Notes under the pieces: generated by a model
Databases searched by the model: none
Seen by the model: only the letters and a program-made list of their open reading frames with translations
Told to the model about the DNA's origin: nothing
Part shown: one piece after another, positions 53,865-64,000 of the stretch
How positions within the stretch are numbered: position 1 is the stretch's first letter
Layout: each line of letters starts with the position of its first letter
Assembly: GCA_023014365.1 (NCBI GenBank)
Contig: JAEBUN010000019.1
Coordinates: 620,001-684,000 of the forward strand
DNA from: Lepiota brunneoincarnata
Taxonomy: Eukaryota > Basidiomycota > Agaricomycetes > Agaricales > Agaricaceae
DNA length: 64,000 bases
Reading direction: 5' to 3'
Made by a program: the position numbers and the translations under genes

Positions 53865-56681
53865 AGGGGGTTTAGTCGATCAAGATCACTTTACCATCAA
53901 ATTTCAATTTCTTTTCAACATTTCACGCATTCATCTTAACTGCTATCCACCTGTAATTTACCTAGACCTTCCGACTTGGTGCATCCCTAATCCGCGGCAC
54001 TTTTCCCCTTGCATATCCATATCCCACTCATGTCTTTTCGAATACCCGGGAAATATCGGATTGGTCTTGCGTATGTTATCTCTGGACGTGCGATTTGAGC
54101 ATGTATGCATCGAAAGGTACAGCTGTCGATCACGGTTCCTCGTCCGGCCCCGGTCCGTTGCGTTCTACCCATTTTCCACTGTCCATACACTCGCGTGCAT
54201 TTGGTCTATTATCCCATCCACGATTTTTCCATGTTGTTATTTCTTATCATGACTCTGTACGACTGCTGGTTCATCTTTCTTTCATGTACCCCATATTAGC
54301 GTACTCTTAATAGCTTCATTGCGAGTGCATCAAAAAGATTTCAAAAAGTCAATAGATTAGATTTTCTTTCCCTCTTGTAGTGTGCTCTTAGACCGAGTCA
54401 AATGTTTGCTGCTACATGAATTGTTAGCCGGTTACGCGTTACGGTTGACGGACCCGAGTCCACTCGGTTCATTTGCTTGCTCACTGGCCCCGAGGTAGGG
54501 AATTACCTATCTCGTCATGGTGTTGGGGGAAGCCAGACTCAGGTACACGGGGGGCTTCGCAGGCGGCTACTGTTTATACAGTATATTCATAGCTGAATTC
54601 ATACTTATGTCAAATGGAACCCTCGCGTATAGGGGGCGAATAAGCGAACAAAGCTGATGGATGTCGCAGAGGTTTTATTATGGTCCGTGTCGGCGGGGGA
54701 AATATGAACCCGAGCCTGGAAGACTGTGTATTGTGTTGGAGGTTATACGGATGTTTGAGCAGAATGGATTGGTGCTCCTCCCCCCTCTCGATCGAGTGGT
54801 TACGTGCAAACGTGCAGGAGTCGATAAGATAGATAGGGTGTCAGGACTTGACATATTAGCGTGGCGACTTGGACGTGATCATATTGTATGTCCAGTGTAT
54901 ACGTATGGGGGTCTAAATCAGGTTGCTGTGCGGGTCCCCCCGAACCACACGGGGGGCCTATATTAGCTATGCGGGTATGTGCCACCCTGAGGTACTAGTT
55001 TGTTGGTAGAATAGCGGGGAATCACTGCTGCCATCTTGGCCTCGAGGCGATGGTGGGCACGCTGTTGTTGGTGGTTGGGGTCAACTTACATCCTGCTGCG
55101 ATTGTAAGATCAGGTTATGATCCATTTGTGAAACTGTGCAGTTGACGTTGTTCCCACCCCTCGAGGCGTACTGATAAAAATAGCTAAGGCTCTGTTATTC
55201 TTGGAGATATAATTGGGGGGGGGGGCCACCCATGTGAGAGTGGGACTTCATTCGGGCGTCATGACAGATTGCTGGCGCTCTCTACTCCTTGGGGTTGTGG
55301 CTCCAATAAGCTCCCCTCCCCCAAGGTCTATGAAAGGGTTGAGATTATAATCGTGCAAGCGCTTCCATCGTCATTGTCGTGTGAAGGGATGTTTACATGG
55401 TCAACAGTCGAGGCAAAAATGCTGATCTCCGAAACAGCAGTAAGCGGGCATGATCCCTACATGCGCTTGGCGGCCAGGAAGCCCTCCAATTGGAAATTTT
55501 GGGGTACGAATACGATCAAAATGAAGGTCACTGGACCCATGATTACACTGACTAGGGTCACCTCGGGAAGAAACACCGAGTAAGGAAGGCGCCAGTCCTC
55601 TCTGGCGAGCAAAGTTGGGTATTGAGTGGGCTTTTAGAGTGACTGGGTTTATAAAAAGGTGTGGAAGCTGTGGAAATCGAGCCGGTTGGTCTGACGCCCA
55701 GATGAACCACCCTGATGTCGCCTCGGATGGTTGAGCTAAATTTATGATTGGAGGGATGTTACCTCGGCTGCCGGAGATCCTGTACATCTGTACGGATGAA
55801 ATCGAAAGTTTTCAGAGGGGTGTTTTTGTGTTTTTTTTTGCGTAGAATGTATGCATATGGCTGATCGGGATGATTATCACATTAAGCTCACAGATATATA
55901 GACTCGATGTCGGATTTGGAAATTGCTTATCAGCGGAACTTGCGATACGGGAGATTGCGGGGGGCCCTGAACAATTGCGAAGCGCAATGAGGGTTTCATG
56001 ATATCGGTATAAGTACATTGGTCCGATGCATGGTTTGCCAGCCCGGCCTCCGGCGGTAAACCCCTTGCGAAGCTGGATCACACAAAAGCACGAGTCATGT
56101 GGCCCTTGGATCGTTTCCCCGGACATATATTGTTATAGATGTTAACTACTTGCATGGCAGTGGTGCCTGGATGAAATTGTTGGCCCTCCTTTATGTTTTG
56201 AGCTCCGAGCATTGTCGGAACTACTTAAGGGACAATATTTTAGGCAGTAAAGTGTTTGAATCAGGACTCAATCACAGGCGGGAAATTCGCCCGACTTTCA
56301 ATTCCCTTGACGAATGTCGGAAATTATCTGATAGAATCAAATTTGATCCGTTCAATCTTTATTTTATGAACTCTGGCCTATCCTAACCCACGATATGTCT
56401 AACACGCAGAGCGGACTGAAAACCTGCACCAGTTCCCATACATGCCTGGCCTGTTATTTCTTCAGGAAAACTTTTGCTTGGGTAGCTGTAGCTTATGCAT
56501 GTTCAGGTGCGATTGCGCTGGGGGTTATGTCCGTTCCGATAAGACTAAGTGAAATATAATGTATAACGAGATATTAGATATGGCTGTTGACAACATAACC
56601 AAAACGCGAAAGCCACGTGATCGCGGCGCGTCTGATGAAACAATCGGCTTCTCCCTCTCTCATTAACACTGGCCAGCCACA
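53865..56681. other. Intergenic, no gene seen
   Basis: Short frames only (up to about 128 codons, none with motifs). It contains a G10 tract near 55213. It holds the 3' flank of the ATPase and the upstream region of the condensin gene. Confidence 0.45.
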
Positions 56682-59600
56682 ATGCCTGGAAGGTCTAGCA
56701 AACCAGACGCGGCGACAAACTTTGCATATTATTCTTCTGCAATACCCAAGATATTCGACCAGGTTCAAGTCTCGGTTGCAAACCATCAGAAGAATTGCGT
56801 TGCCCTCCACAAAATCCATTCAGACGCAGCTAATTTCTGGGAATCGGTGAACAATGGACGGAGCATCAAGCTGACAGGCGAGAGGATGTTCGAGGATATG
56901 ATCAATCGCATGCTTGTCCTCGTCTTGCCCCTGAAAAAGGGCATCACCACTGTTGATAGAGTAATCAAATTTATTGGGGCATACACCAAGTTCATCAACG
57001 AGAAGGGTGAGGATGACTCTTGTGCTTTATAACCAGTCATTTCTGACACCTAGTACACCAGCTGCGGAGGAAAAGGGGGCACAAGAGTCCGTCGATGTTG
57101 ACGACGAAGATTCGACTGCGACTCGTTTTACGGCACGACTCTTGAAGTTCTTGTTGAAAGGCTTCGAGGCCAAGGACAAGAATGTGCGTTACCGTGTTCT
57201 GCAGACTCTGGTGGAAATGGTTTCCCATCTCGGAGAGATTGAGTGAGTCACTTTTACATGGTATGGGTCGACATTTTTTTGACTGCAGGCTCTAGCGAGG
57301 AAATCTACAACGCGCTCCGTGACGCTTTGTTGGCTCGTGTGAGTGATAAGGAGGCAAGCGTCCGGTCGCAAGCAGTAGTGGCACTCTCCAAGCTCTGCGC
57401 CGCGGAGACCGATGATGACATTGAAAACGGTCAAGTCTCCGCGATCGATGTACTTCTCGATGCCCTAGCTCATGATCCCTCCTCGTACGCCATGCCACTT
57501 CAATCTTAATTTCCTATGACATTCACGAAAATGAAGTGATGTCCGACGAGCCGTTCTACTCAACCTACCTATTACCACGACTACTCTTCCTCATATACTC
57601 GGGCGGATGCGTGATACGGAAACCACCATTCGCAAAGTCTTGCTCACCGCCATCCTGGAGCCCAACACAACACAAGGCGATCAGCTCAAAGTCATGGGAC
57701 CAACACACCCACGGGCGTTCACCATCTCTCAGAGGGAACAGATCATAAAAGATGGTCTCGGCGACCGAGAGGAATCCGTTCGGACTGCGGCATCGTCCTT
57801 GATCGGGACTTGGATTGATGTTGTCAATATCGCCGCGGTCAAATCTAAGGAGGATGTGGTGAAAACTGAAGGGGTCGCAGAGGGCATCCTTTCACTCCTG
57901 AACATGTTTGATCTGGGCCAAGAGAGTGTTGCTGCAGATGCGTTACTCAGCGTCTTTACAACACGTCCAGACATTCTGGGTAGCATCCAGTTCGATGGTG
58001 TGTTGTATCTTAATGTCGCCTTATGTTTGGAATTCAGCCTAATGCAGGTGGTTACTGGGAAAACCTCACTCCCGAGCGGGCTTTCCTTGCTCGCGTGTTC
58101 GTCGACCACTGCATTGCAACAAAAGATGAGACTCGGTTGGAGACGGTTCTTCCGGTCGTGACTGCGCTCGCGTTCTCCATTCAAAAGTCATATAACACCC
58201 TTCTGGATGCCCTTCAAGCTTTCACTGACGACAAGTTGGTACGCGATTTTGATGACGCAGAGCTGCAAGAGAGAGAGGAAGACCTGTACAATAAGGAGTT
58301 GGTACTAGCAGAGATGCTCAAGTTGGCTGTCAACTTGGACTACAGTGATGAGATCGGGAGACGAAAGATGTTTCAATTAGTCAGTGAGTGAACCAACCCT
58401 ATCGTCCCTTCTTCACCCAATCAATAAGTTACCAGGGGATATGAGTTCAATGGAACTCCTTCCTGAGTCCCTTGTCGGCTGCTGTTTAGATGTCCTGAGG
58501 AAACTCTCCGTAGATGAGAAGGATCTCATCCGAGTTGTCGTTCGAGATTATCGCTGATTTGAGAGATCCCATTATGGATGAGCCCGAGGAACCTGTCGTA
58601 AGTTTGTATATGGGCATATCTAGGGCATCAAGACTGAAATATCATACTTAGAATGACGCCGAAACAAGCTTTGCGGATACCCCAACTGCTACGCCCAAGC
58701 CGCGTGCATTACCAAAGGAGAAAACCGAGGCAGAAAAGAAACGTATGTTCGAGATTGATTCTAGGTGTCTATCGCTTTCCATCGCTATGCTAGAGCGGGT
58801 GAATAGCGTAAGTTTTATTATTATTTACAAGCACGTTAGCTTCAACAAACTTAGCCTTTCCTCAGACTTTTGAAGAGAACTCAACACTCGAAGGTCCTAA
58901 TGCGCGACCTGATTATACCTTCAATACACATTAAAGATGCCCACATCCGCGAGAGAGCCTTTATTTGCCTTGGTCTGTGTTGCTCGATCGCACAGGTTGG
59001 GAGTTCTCACCTATTTCTGCTGTCCCATTGGGCTCATATCTTTGTTCAGAGGCGAGCGCTCAGCTCTGTCGACTTCTTTTCGAGTCAAATTCTTACTTCT
59101 CCCGATAAGATGAAGTCGAGCCTGTACAAGATTCTCTTCGACATGCTTATGGTACACGAGGTAGCTTTCGCGCGATCCCAACCTAAGAAAGTTCGTTTGA
59201 AAGTTGTCTCCGAAGAATGAGTTGCTGATGTGTCACTAGATCCAGGAAATCACCGACGACTTTCTTATTTCGAGGTTAAGAGAGGAACGAGACCCTAGTG
59301 TCCTGGCGACCATATGCCTCGGAATGTCCAAGCTTGTACTTGCTGGTATAGCACATGGTATTAATGTGAGGATTTCTCATCGAGTGTTCGCGCTTATTGC
59401 TGACTCAAGATGTTAGTCTGTAGCCAACTTGATGCTTGCTTTCCTCTCGCCAGCAACGTCTGGAAACCAGGAACTACGGCAATGTCTGACTTGCTTCTTC
59501 CCAGTTTATAGCTATTCCTCTGTCGCGAATCAGAAGAATACTATGAGTGTGAGTGCTAGAACACTGCCATTTTTCCAATCTGGGGCTGAGCGATATCCAG

Positions 59601-61021
59601 ATTTTCCTGCGGGTATTTTCAGAAGTGAAGAAATCACGAGCAGAGTTGGAGGAGGATGAGGATATCGCGACGGCTTCACAGATAGCCACTATGTTCGTGG
59701 ATCTGACAGACCCCACTCGGTTGAGCAGCGCTGTGTATGTGATTCTCCTTGTATACCATTGTCCTAAGAGTGATTATTTGGCAGTACTGCTAATGGCCTT
59801 GCGGACGAGAAAGAACTAAGAGAAAACGAGTCACTTCATCTCCGTCTGGCAGTTGAAGTACTCAAAGAGCTCTTGCGACCGACCTTCGAATTTGACAGTA
59901 AGCATTCTAGTGCTACCGGTGACATGATAACTCACGGGTTGACAGAGGACGACAAAAAGGTTCTTTGTCAGATGCTCTCCAAGCTCCACGTTCCGGATGT
60001 TGTGGACGATCAGCTGATTAGGCGCTTGGAAACTGCACCTGGATACAGTCCAGACGGTATGTCGACTACTCGTATGGGTGCAGTGATGTTCATCATAGTC
60101 CCTAGCGTCGTCCCATGCGAGATGCTACCAGCAGAAACGCATTGTCCAAATTTGATGCTTTGATTTCCAGGAAATTTGAGAAACAACTTGACTTTGATGA
60201 GGAGGAGCTTAGGAAACTCGAGGAACTACAAGAATTGTTTGAGTTCCTGGACGACATCATTCCTGAGGATGACAGCGAGGTTGCAGATCCCGACCCAAAG
60301 AAGCGGGGAAAGAAGAGGTGAGAAGCTTCTTTGTGGTTCATCGGATGTGGTAATTGAACAAAGCCCATCAGGAGGTCAATGAGTGTCACTACTACTACTA
60401 CTGAAGGCGAGACACCCTCACATGAGGGCGGTCCCAGTCGAGTGAAAGCTAAGAAGTAAATCATTGTGCGGGGTTTGAAACTGATGCTCATGCTCAATTT
60501 TGTTCCCCGTCAGGCGTAGACGTGTCTCTGGCTCGGACAGCGAATCTGAAAATGATCAAATGGAAGAGGGAACACCACGGCCCGCTGTCAAGACAAGGGT
60601 GATGCCCAAGCGCGCTGCGTACGTCTTTTGGTTGTGCTCCTATGCTGGATAAGCACGGCTCATCACGGACGATTGACCAGGACTGGCAAAATACCTCTCC
60701 AACCAATTGTGCTGACAGACAGTGAGGATGAGAGTCGTGAGACCACTCCTCGGATCAAGACTACAGCAGCAGCAAAAGTCGTATGCATCTCACGACTCCG
60801 TCCAGTTTGTTGCATCTGACTTTTCCCCTTGCAGTAAACGGCAAAAGGCTAAAGAGGAGGAGGAAGTTTTGGATCGGGACATCAGTCGCTTGCTGGAGCC
60901 ACTACCGTCAGAACCTGGTACACCCTCATCATCGAGCTCTTTGGAAGACGATACAATACTTGGTCCTGACTCGGAGGTAGAGGAAGAGGAAGAAGTGAGT
61001 GGGCTATTGGTGGAGGATTGA
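56682..61021 (+). CDS. Condensin complex subunit 3 (CAP-G/Ycg1/Cnd3)
   Basis: ATG 56682 (MPGRSSKP) starts a gene of some 15-20 exons, about 1000 residues. HEAT-repeat helices fill the N-terminal half (KFLLKGFEAKDKNVRYRVLQ; EASVRSQAVVALSKLCAAE; GDREESVRTAASSLIG). The Cnd3 C-terminal region contains TFEENSTLEG, RDLIIPSIHIKDAHIRERAF, LGLCCSIAQ and REERDPSVLATICLGMSKL. A charged Ser/Glu-rich tail with possible nuclear signals (KKRGKKR, RRRV) ends at 61021. In condensin it forms the HEAT subunit pair with Brn1 that grips DNA for chromosome compaction. Surplus C near 58543 (VVV/EII) and 58897 (LEG/LMRD) break the frame. Several exon borders are approximate. Confidence 0.88.
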
Positions 61022-61291
61022 TCATGAATTTGAGGTATATCTGGTATGTGTGCTTCTTGTCCCTCCTGGCTTTTGATTCTATGTTTATAGTGTTGTAATG
61101 TAGCTGCTGTCATTTACTGTTTCCTATCTATACTACAATTTACTTTTGATTCCTGTGTTCATAGTCATTGGTATAACCCCAAGAATGAGGGATATCTTTG
61201 GGCCCACGTCCAGACAGCAATCTCAGCACATGATATTATAGATGAATCTCACAAGGCAGTGAAATTATGATGTATTCTGATGAGTTATGGC
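61022..61291. other. Short convergent intergenic region
   Basis: About 270 bp between the condensin stop (plus) and the stop of the next minus-strand gene; no gene. Confidence 0.5.
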
Positions 61292-62612
61292 TCAGGGAGG
61301 TGGGTGTACTTGTTGTAATCTATGCTCCATTTCCTTGAGTTTTTGCTCTAATTCATCAGCCCTTTTTCTCTGCCACTCCTTTTCTTTCCTCTCCCTATCA
61401 ATCATCTCCTCAAGTTGTCTGTGAACCCCATCCTCTTGCATCCGTCTCCTCTCCTGCTTATCAAGCCACTCCCTACAACCAAGATCCACCTTGACTACAT
61501 CAGTCTTGTATCCAACTGGATTAGAAACAGAGTACACTCACCCTGGAATTGAAACCTCCTTTGGCACTCACGAAAAGTCCAATAAGCCTATCCAATGTTG
61601 TATTTGATGGTGTCTTGACAATCCAAAATACCTTCCACCACATCCCCATTTCACTTTTACCCCATGAGTGCATATCCTCATCACCATCAATATTCATCAT
61701 GTTTTTTCCCTTCAAGACAGTCATCCGGGTGCATGTGTATCGGCGGATAGTATGGATAAGCATGCCAGCAAACCAGTAGCAATTTTTGCTGAAGAGCTTG
61801 TAGAGGGCACTGTTGCTGTGGACAATGCAGGCAAGGATCACTAGCTCATAAAGGTACAGGAATTTGGGACCTTTGAGGGATGGTTGTCGTCGGCTGTTGG
61901 ATGGAGATAGGGGGGAAGAGGAGGGGCCAGCAGCTGCTGAGGGTAGTGGGTTGCCAGGGGGTACTAGAGCAGTAGTGTCACCAGCCACCAAAAGAGATGG
62001 AGGGGCTTCAAGTTCAAGTGTGGCGAGATGCTTGGTGTTGTGAGGGATTTTATTGACAAGCGAGATAACATCGGATGCTGGCTTGAGTCCTTTGATAGAA
62101 GTAATTGAGGTGTTGAGCGAGCTTGAGCTTGAATCCATTGGCACATGCAAAGCTTCCACCGATATACCAACATCCTGACCAAACTCTTCCGAGTCCTCAT
62201 ACTGTTGATTGATGACAGGCAGTGTCTCCTTCTCCTTCTCCTTCTTCACATTCTCCCTCGAGTTGCCCTCACCTTGTGACCGCTCAAGAACGAGTAGCAA
62301 TTCCTCCACTGACCCAGTGTCATCCAAGTCAGTGTATTTGCGAGGCATCCGTTTTGCTGTGGCAAGAACGAGTTCATGTTCCACTCCACCCTTGTATTTC
62401 CTGATCTCGAGCCTGGAGATATACCAGCCTTGAGGTGTCGCTTGATGGGGCGAGTCGCTGTAGAGCTGGAGTAGGCATAATCTATAGCCATTTATGGCAA
62501 CCCATTCCATCTCCGGGCAGATAAATTGAAATTCGGGGGGGTAAAATAGTTGTGCTGGGGTGTCTTCCATGATACCAAGAAGGCGGAGAAAGGAGCGAAC
62601 AAGTTTGAGCAT
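61292..62612 (-). CDS. Unrecognised protein with a conserved-looking NCYWFA core and coiled-coil tail
   Basis: Two exons, 62612-61542 and 61504-61292, with a 37-bp intron in phase 0, 427 residues. The first part has ISRLEIRKYKGGVEHELVLA. A Ser/Pro linker follows, then a compact region with ELVILACIVHSNSALYKLF and SKNCYWFAGMLIHTIRR, and a second block ending in LIGLFVSAKGGFNS. The C-terminus is a charged coiled coil (EEMIDRERKEKEWQRKRADE). I do not recognise the family. The Cys in NCYWFA following a His/Ser-containing helix is a little like LRAT/NlpC-type NC motifs, but this is speculation. Confidence 0.7.
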
Positions 62613-62953
62613 GGTAGGCCTGACTTATAGGGCAGTGTGGCATAGAAGAAAAGCGGTGAGGCCACCGTGCGGCAACCAGCCCTCCTTCACGCTGTCACAC
62701 CAACACGCTCGGTCACACAACAACATATTTCAAAATCATCTATCTGTGCTGCTTAGTTTTAATGGCTTAAATGCTCTATTTTGCTTGGGGTCTCATTCTA
62801 CAATCCACAAACCATTAGCTACCGAATCCACAAACCATTAGCTACCGAATCCAAATAATTCAAAGCGCAACCCCCCCCCCCCCCTGTACATCGTTCCTCT
62901 CCAGATCCGATATTCTCAATGCCCCAAGTTCCAACGCATCCAAACATCTGACA
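62613..62953. other. Intergenic with C16-type homopolymer
   Basis: Contains a poly-C run (about 62870-62884) and a short direct repeat, CACAAACCATTAGCTACCGA, at about 62807 and 62829. No gene. Confidence 0.5.
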
Positions 62954-63846
62954 TCATCCATAAGGGTAGCACTCGGCCCCCGACCATGCTTCCACTAGTT
63001 CCTCCTGCCTCGCGCGTGTGAACCCTGTATTTGTCAATGTCAGACGCCTCGTCGCAACACTAGCCCGTTGCAAAGTTGTAATGATGGGAATTGGTTGGCC
63101 TGTAGGCGATGACGGCCCCGCAGTGGCAGCAGCAGCACTCGCAGTTGACGTAGATAGAGAGAGATAGTAGGCCTCGGTCGCCGTTTTGATTATAAGGCAT
63201 TCAAGTGATCCGCGGTCCAATGGGTGTGCGACGTGGGGGTAGGAGAACTGGACCACCCTTTGTTGGTGGTTTGAAAGGGGGTGGCCGACGCGACGTGGCG
63301 CGGGTGGGCTGCCCTTGAGATTACTGCAAGGTCGAATTTGTGACCTGTAGGATCGGTAACGTGAGTTGTCGAGGGAGCAGCCAGAATCCGAGGAACAAGA
63401 TCTCACTGGAGTCCTTGCCAGTAACGTGGAGGAGGCCGAGATAGATGTGGAGGGATGACCGGGACCCTCGTCATTGGTAGATGGCCAGGACACGCGGGCG
63501 ACCTTAGAAGGGGCGAGCGGGTGAGTGACACGGACTGATTGGGATCCTCGCAATTCGGTGAGCTAGAGTGAGATTTCATGAATCAGTGAAACAATAAACG
63601 TATATCATGCCAAGAGCTAAGGCAATGGCAAGATATACATGGACACCTATCAGGATTTGTACAATGCTGCGAAAGTGCAAAGCTTGGGACAGGGCACCCC
63701 ACAGAGAAGATACGATCAATGCAGCCTTTTAAAAGATCTACGGGACAAAATGCTTAGAGTCCCGCCTTCAGAAACTGACTAGTGTGGGCACTTACCCAGC
63801 CTTTCTCAAACTGGCGGCTGACAGGTTTGGGTACACGTCTAGGCAT
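62954..63846 (-). CDS. Unrecognised protein with N-terminal membrane segment
   Basis: Three exons by splice signals and phase: 63846-63796 (MPRRVPKPVSRQFEKGW), 63725-63600 and 63562-62954; the second intron is 37 bp. Exon 2 encodes hydrophobic sequence (AALIVSSLWGALSQAL; ILIGVHVYLAIALALGMIY). Exon 3 is Ser/Arg/Pro-rich with a small-residue stretch (STASAAAATAGPSS). If the second intron is kept, the product ends after 65 residues as a tiny membrane protein. No family is recognised. Confidence 0.5.
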
Positions 63847-64000
63847 GATCTTTTACCACCAGAATCCTCTACCTCCCAACAAAGTGCCTTGTTTTTTCCA
63901 TGCCCTAGAACATATAGCCAGGTCCAGCGCACGTTTTCAAGTTACACAAGATAGGAAAATAGTAAACGAAAATACAATTTGAAGGAGTACCTCCGGATCG

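Overview
The window looks like a basidiomycete (Agaricomycetes-type) nuclear genome. The host genes are split by many short GT-AG introns of about 37-90 bp. They include fungal-type genes (a P-type plasma-membrane proton ATPase, condensin subunit G, UGGT, NMD3, RAD6), and the repeats are chromodomain Ty3/Gypsy elements of a kind common in mushrooms.

Positions 1-25246 are a nest of transposons. The oldest readable layer is a minus-strand Ty3/Gypsy element of family A (call it A2). Its 5' LTR ends at 25246 and its 3' part leaves the window to the left. Three things are inserted in it: a second family-A element in the opposite direction (A1, plus strand, off-window left to 5221), a 4.6-kb hAT DNA transposon in gag (11217-15813), and a complete family-B Ty3/Gypsy element in the 5' LTR (B1, 16805-24993). 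A1 also carries a family-B LTR (3744-4441). A2, the hAT and B1 can be placed by target-site duplications or split reading frames. The inactivating stop codons I could compare are nearly all CGA to TGA changes, and the two LTRs of B1 differ at eight sites that are all CpG transitions, which points to methylation-linked decay.

Two features of the elements stand out. Both families have a 12-nt primer site, placed 2 nt after the LTR, that is exactly complementary to the predicted 5' end of their own transcript, so they should be self-priming like Tf1/sushi elements. B1 also has, beyond pol, two long reading frames that overlap each other almost entirely. One has paired zinc knuckles. The other runs out of the internal region into U3 of the 3' LTR and ends in an acidic tail.

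Positions 26364-63846 are host sequence: an MFSD5-type transporter, RAD6/UBC2, a MYND-finger protein, a U2 snRNA gene, an F-box protein, a BRI3-like membrane protein (minus), UGGT (minus), NMD3 (plus, divergent from UGGT), a long gene-poor stretch (43.8-50.5 kb), the PMA1-type H+-ATPase, condensin subunit G, and two unrecognised minus-strand genes. They are ordinary housekeeping genes with no sign of forming a cluster or one pathway. At least eight places in the conserved genes carry one extra base that breaks the frame and none lacks a base, which suggests insertion-biased consensus errors. Exon limits were read by eye from splice motifs and family conservation and should be treated as approximate.
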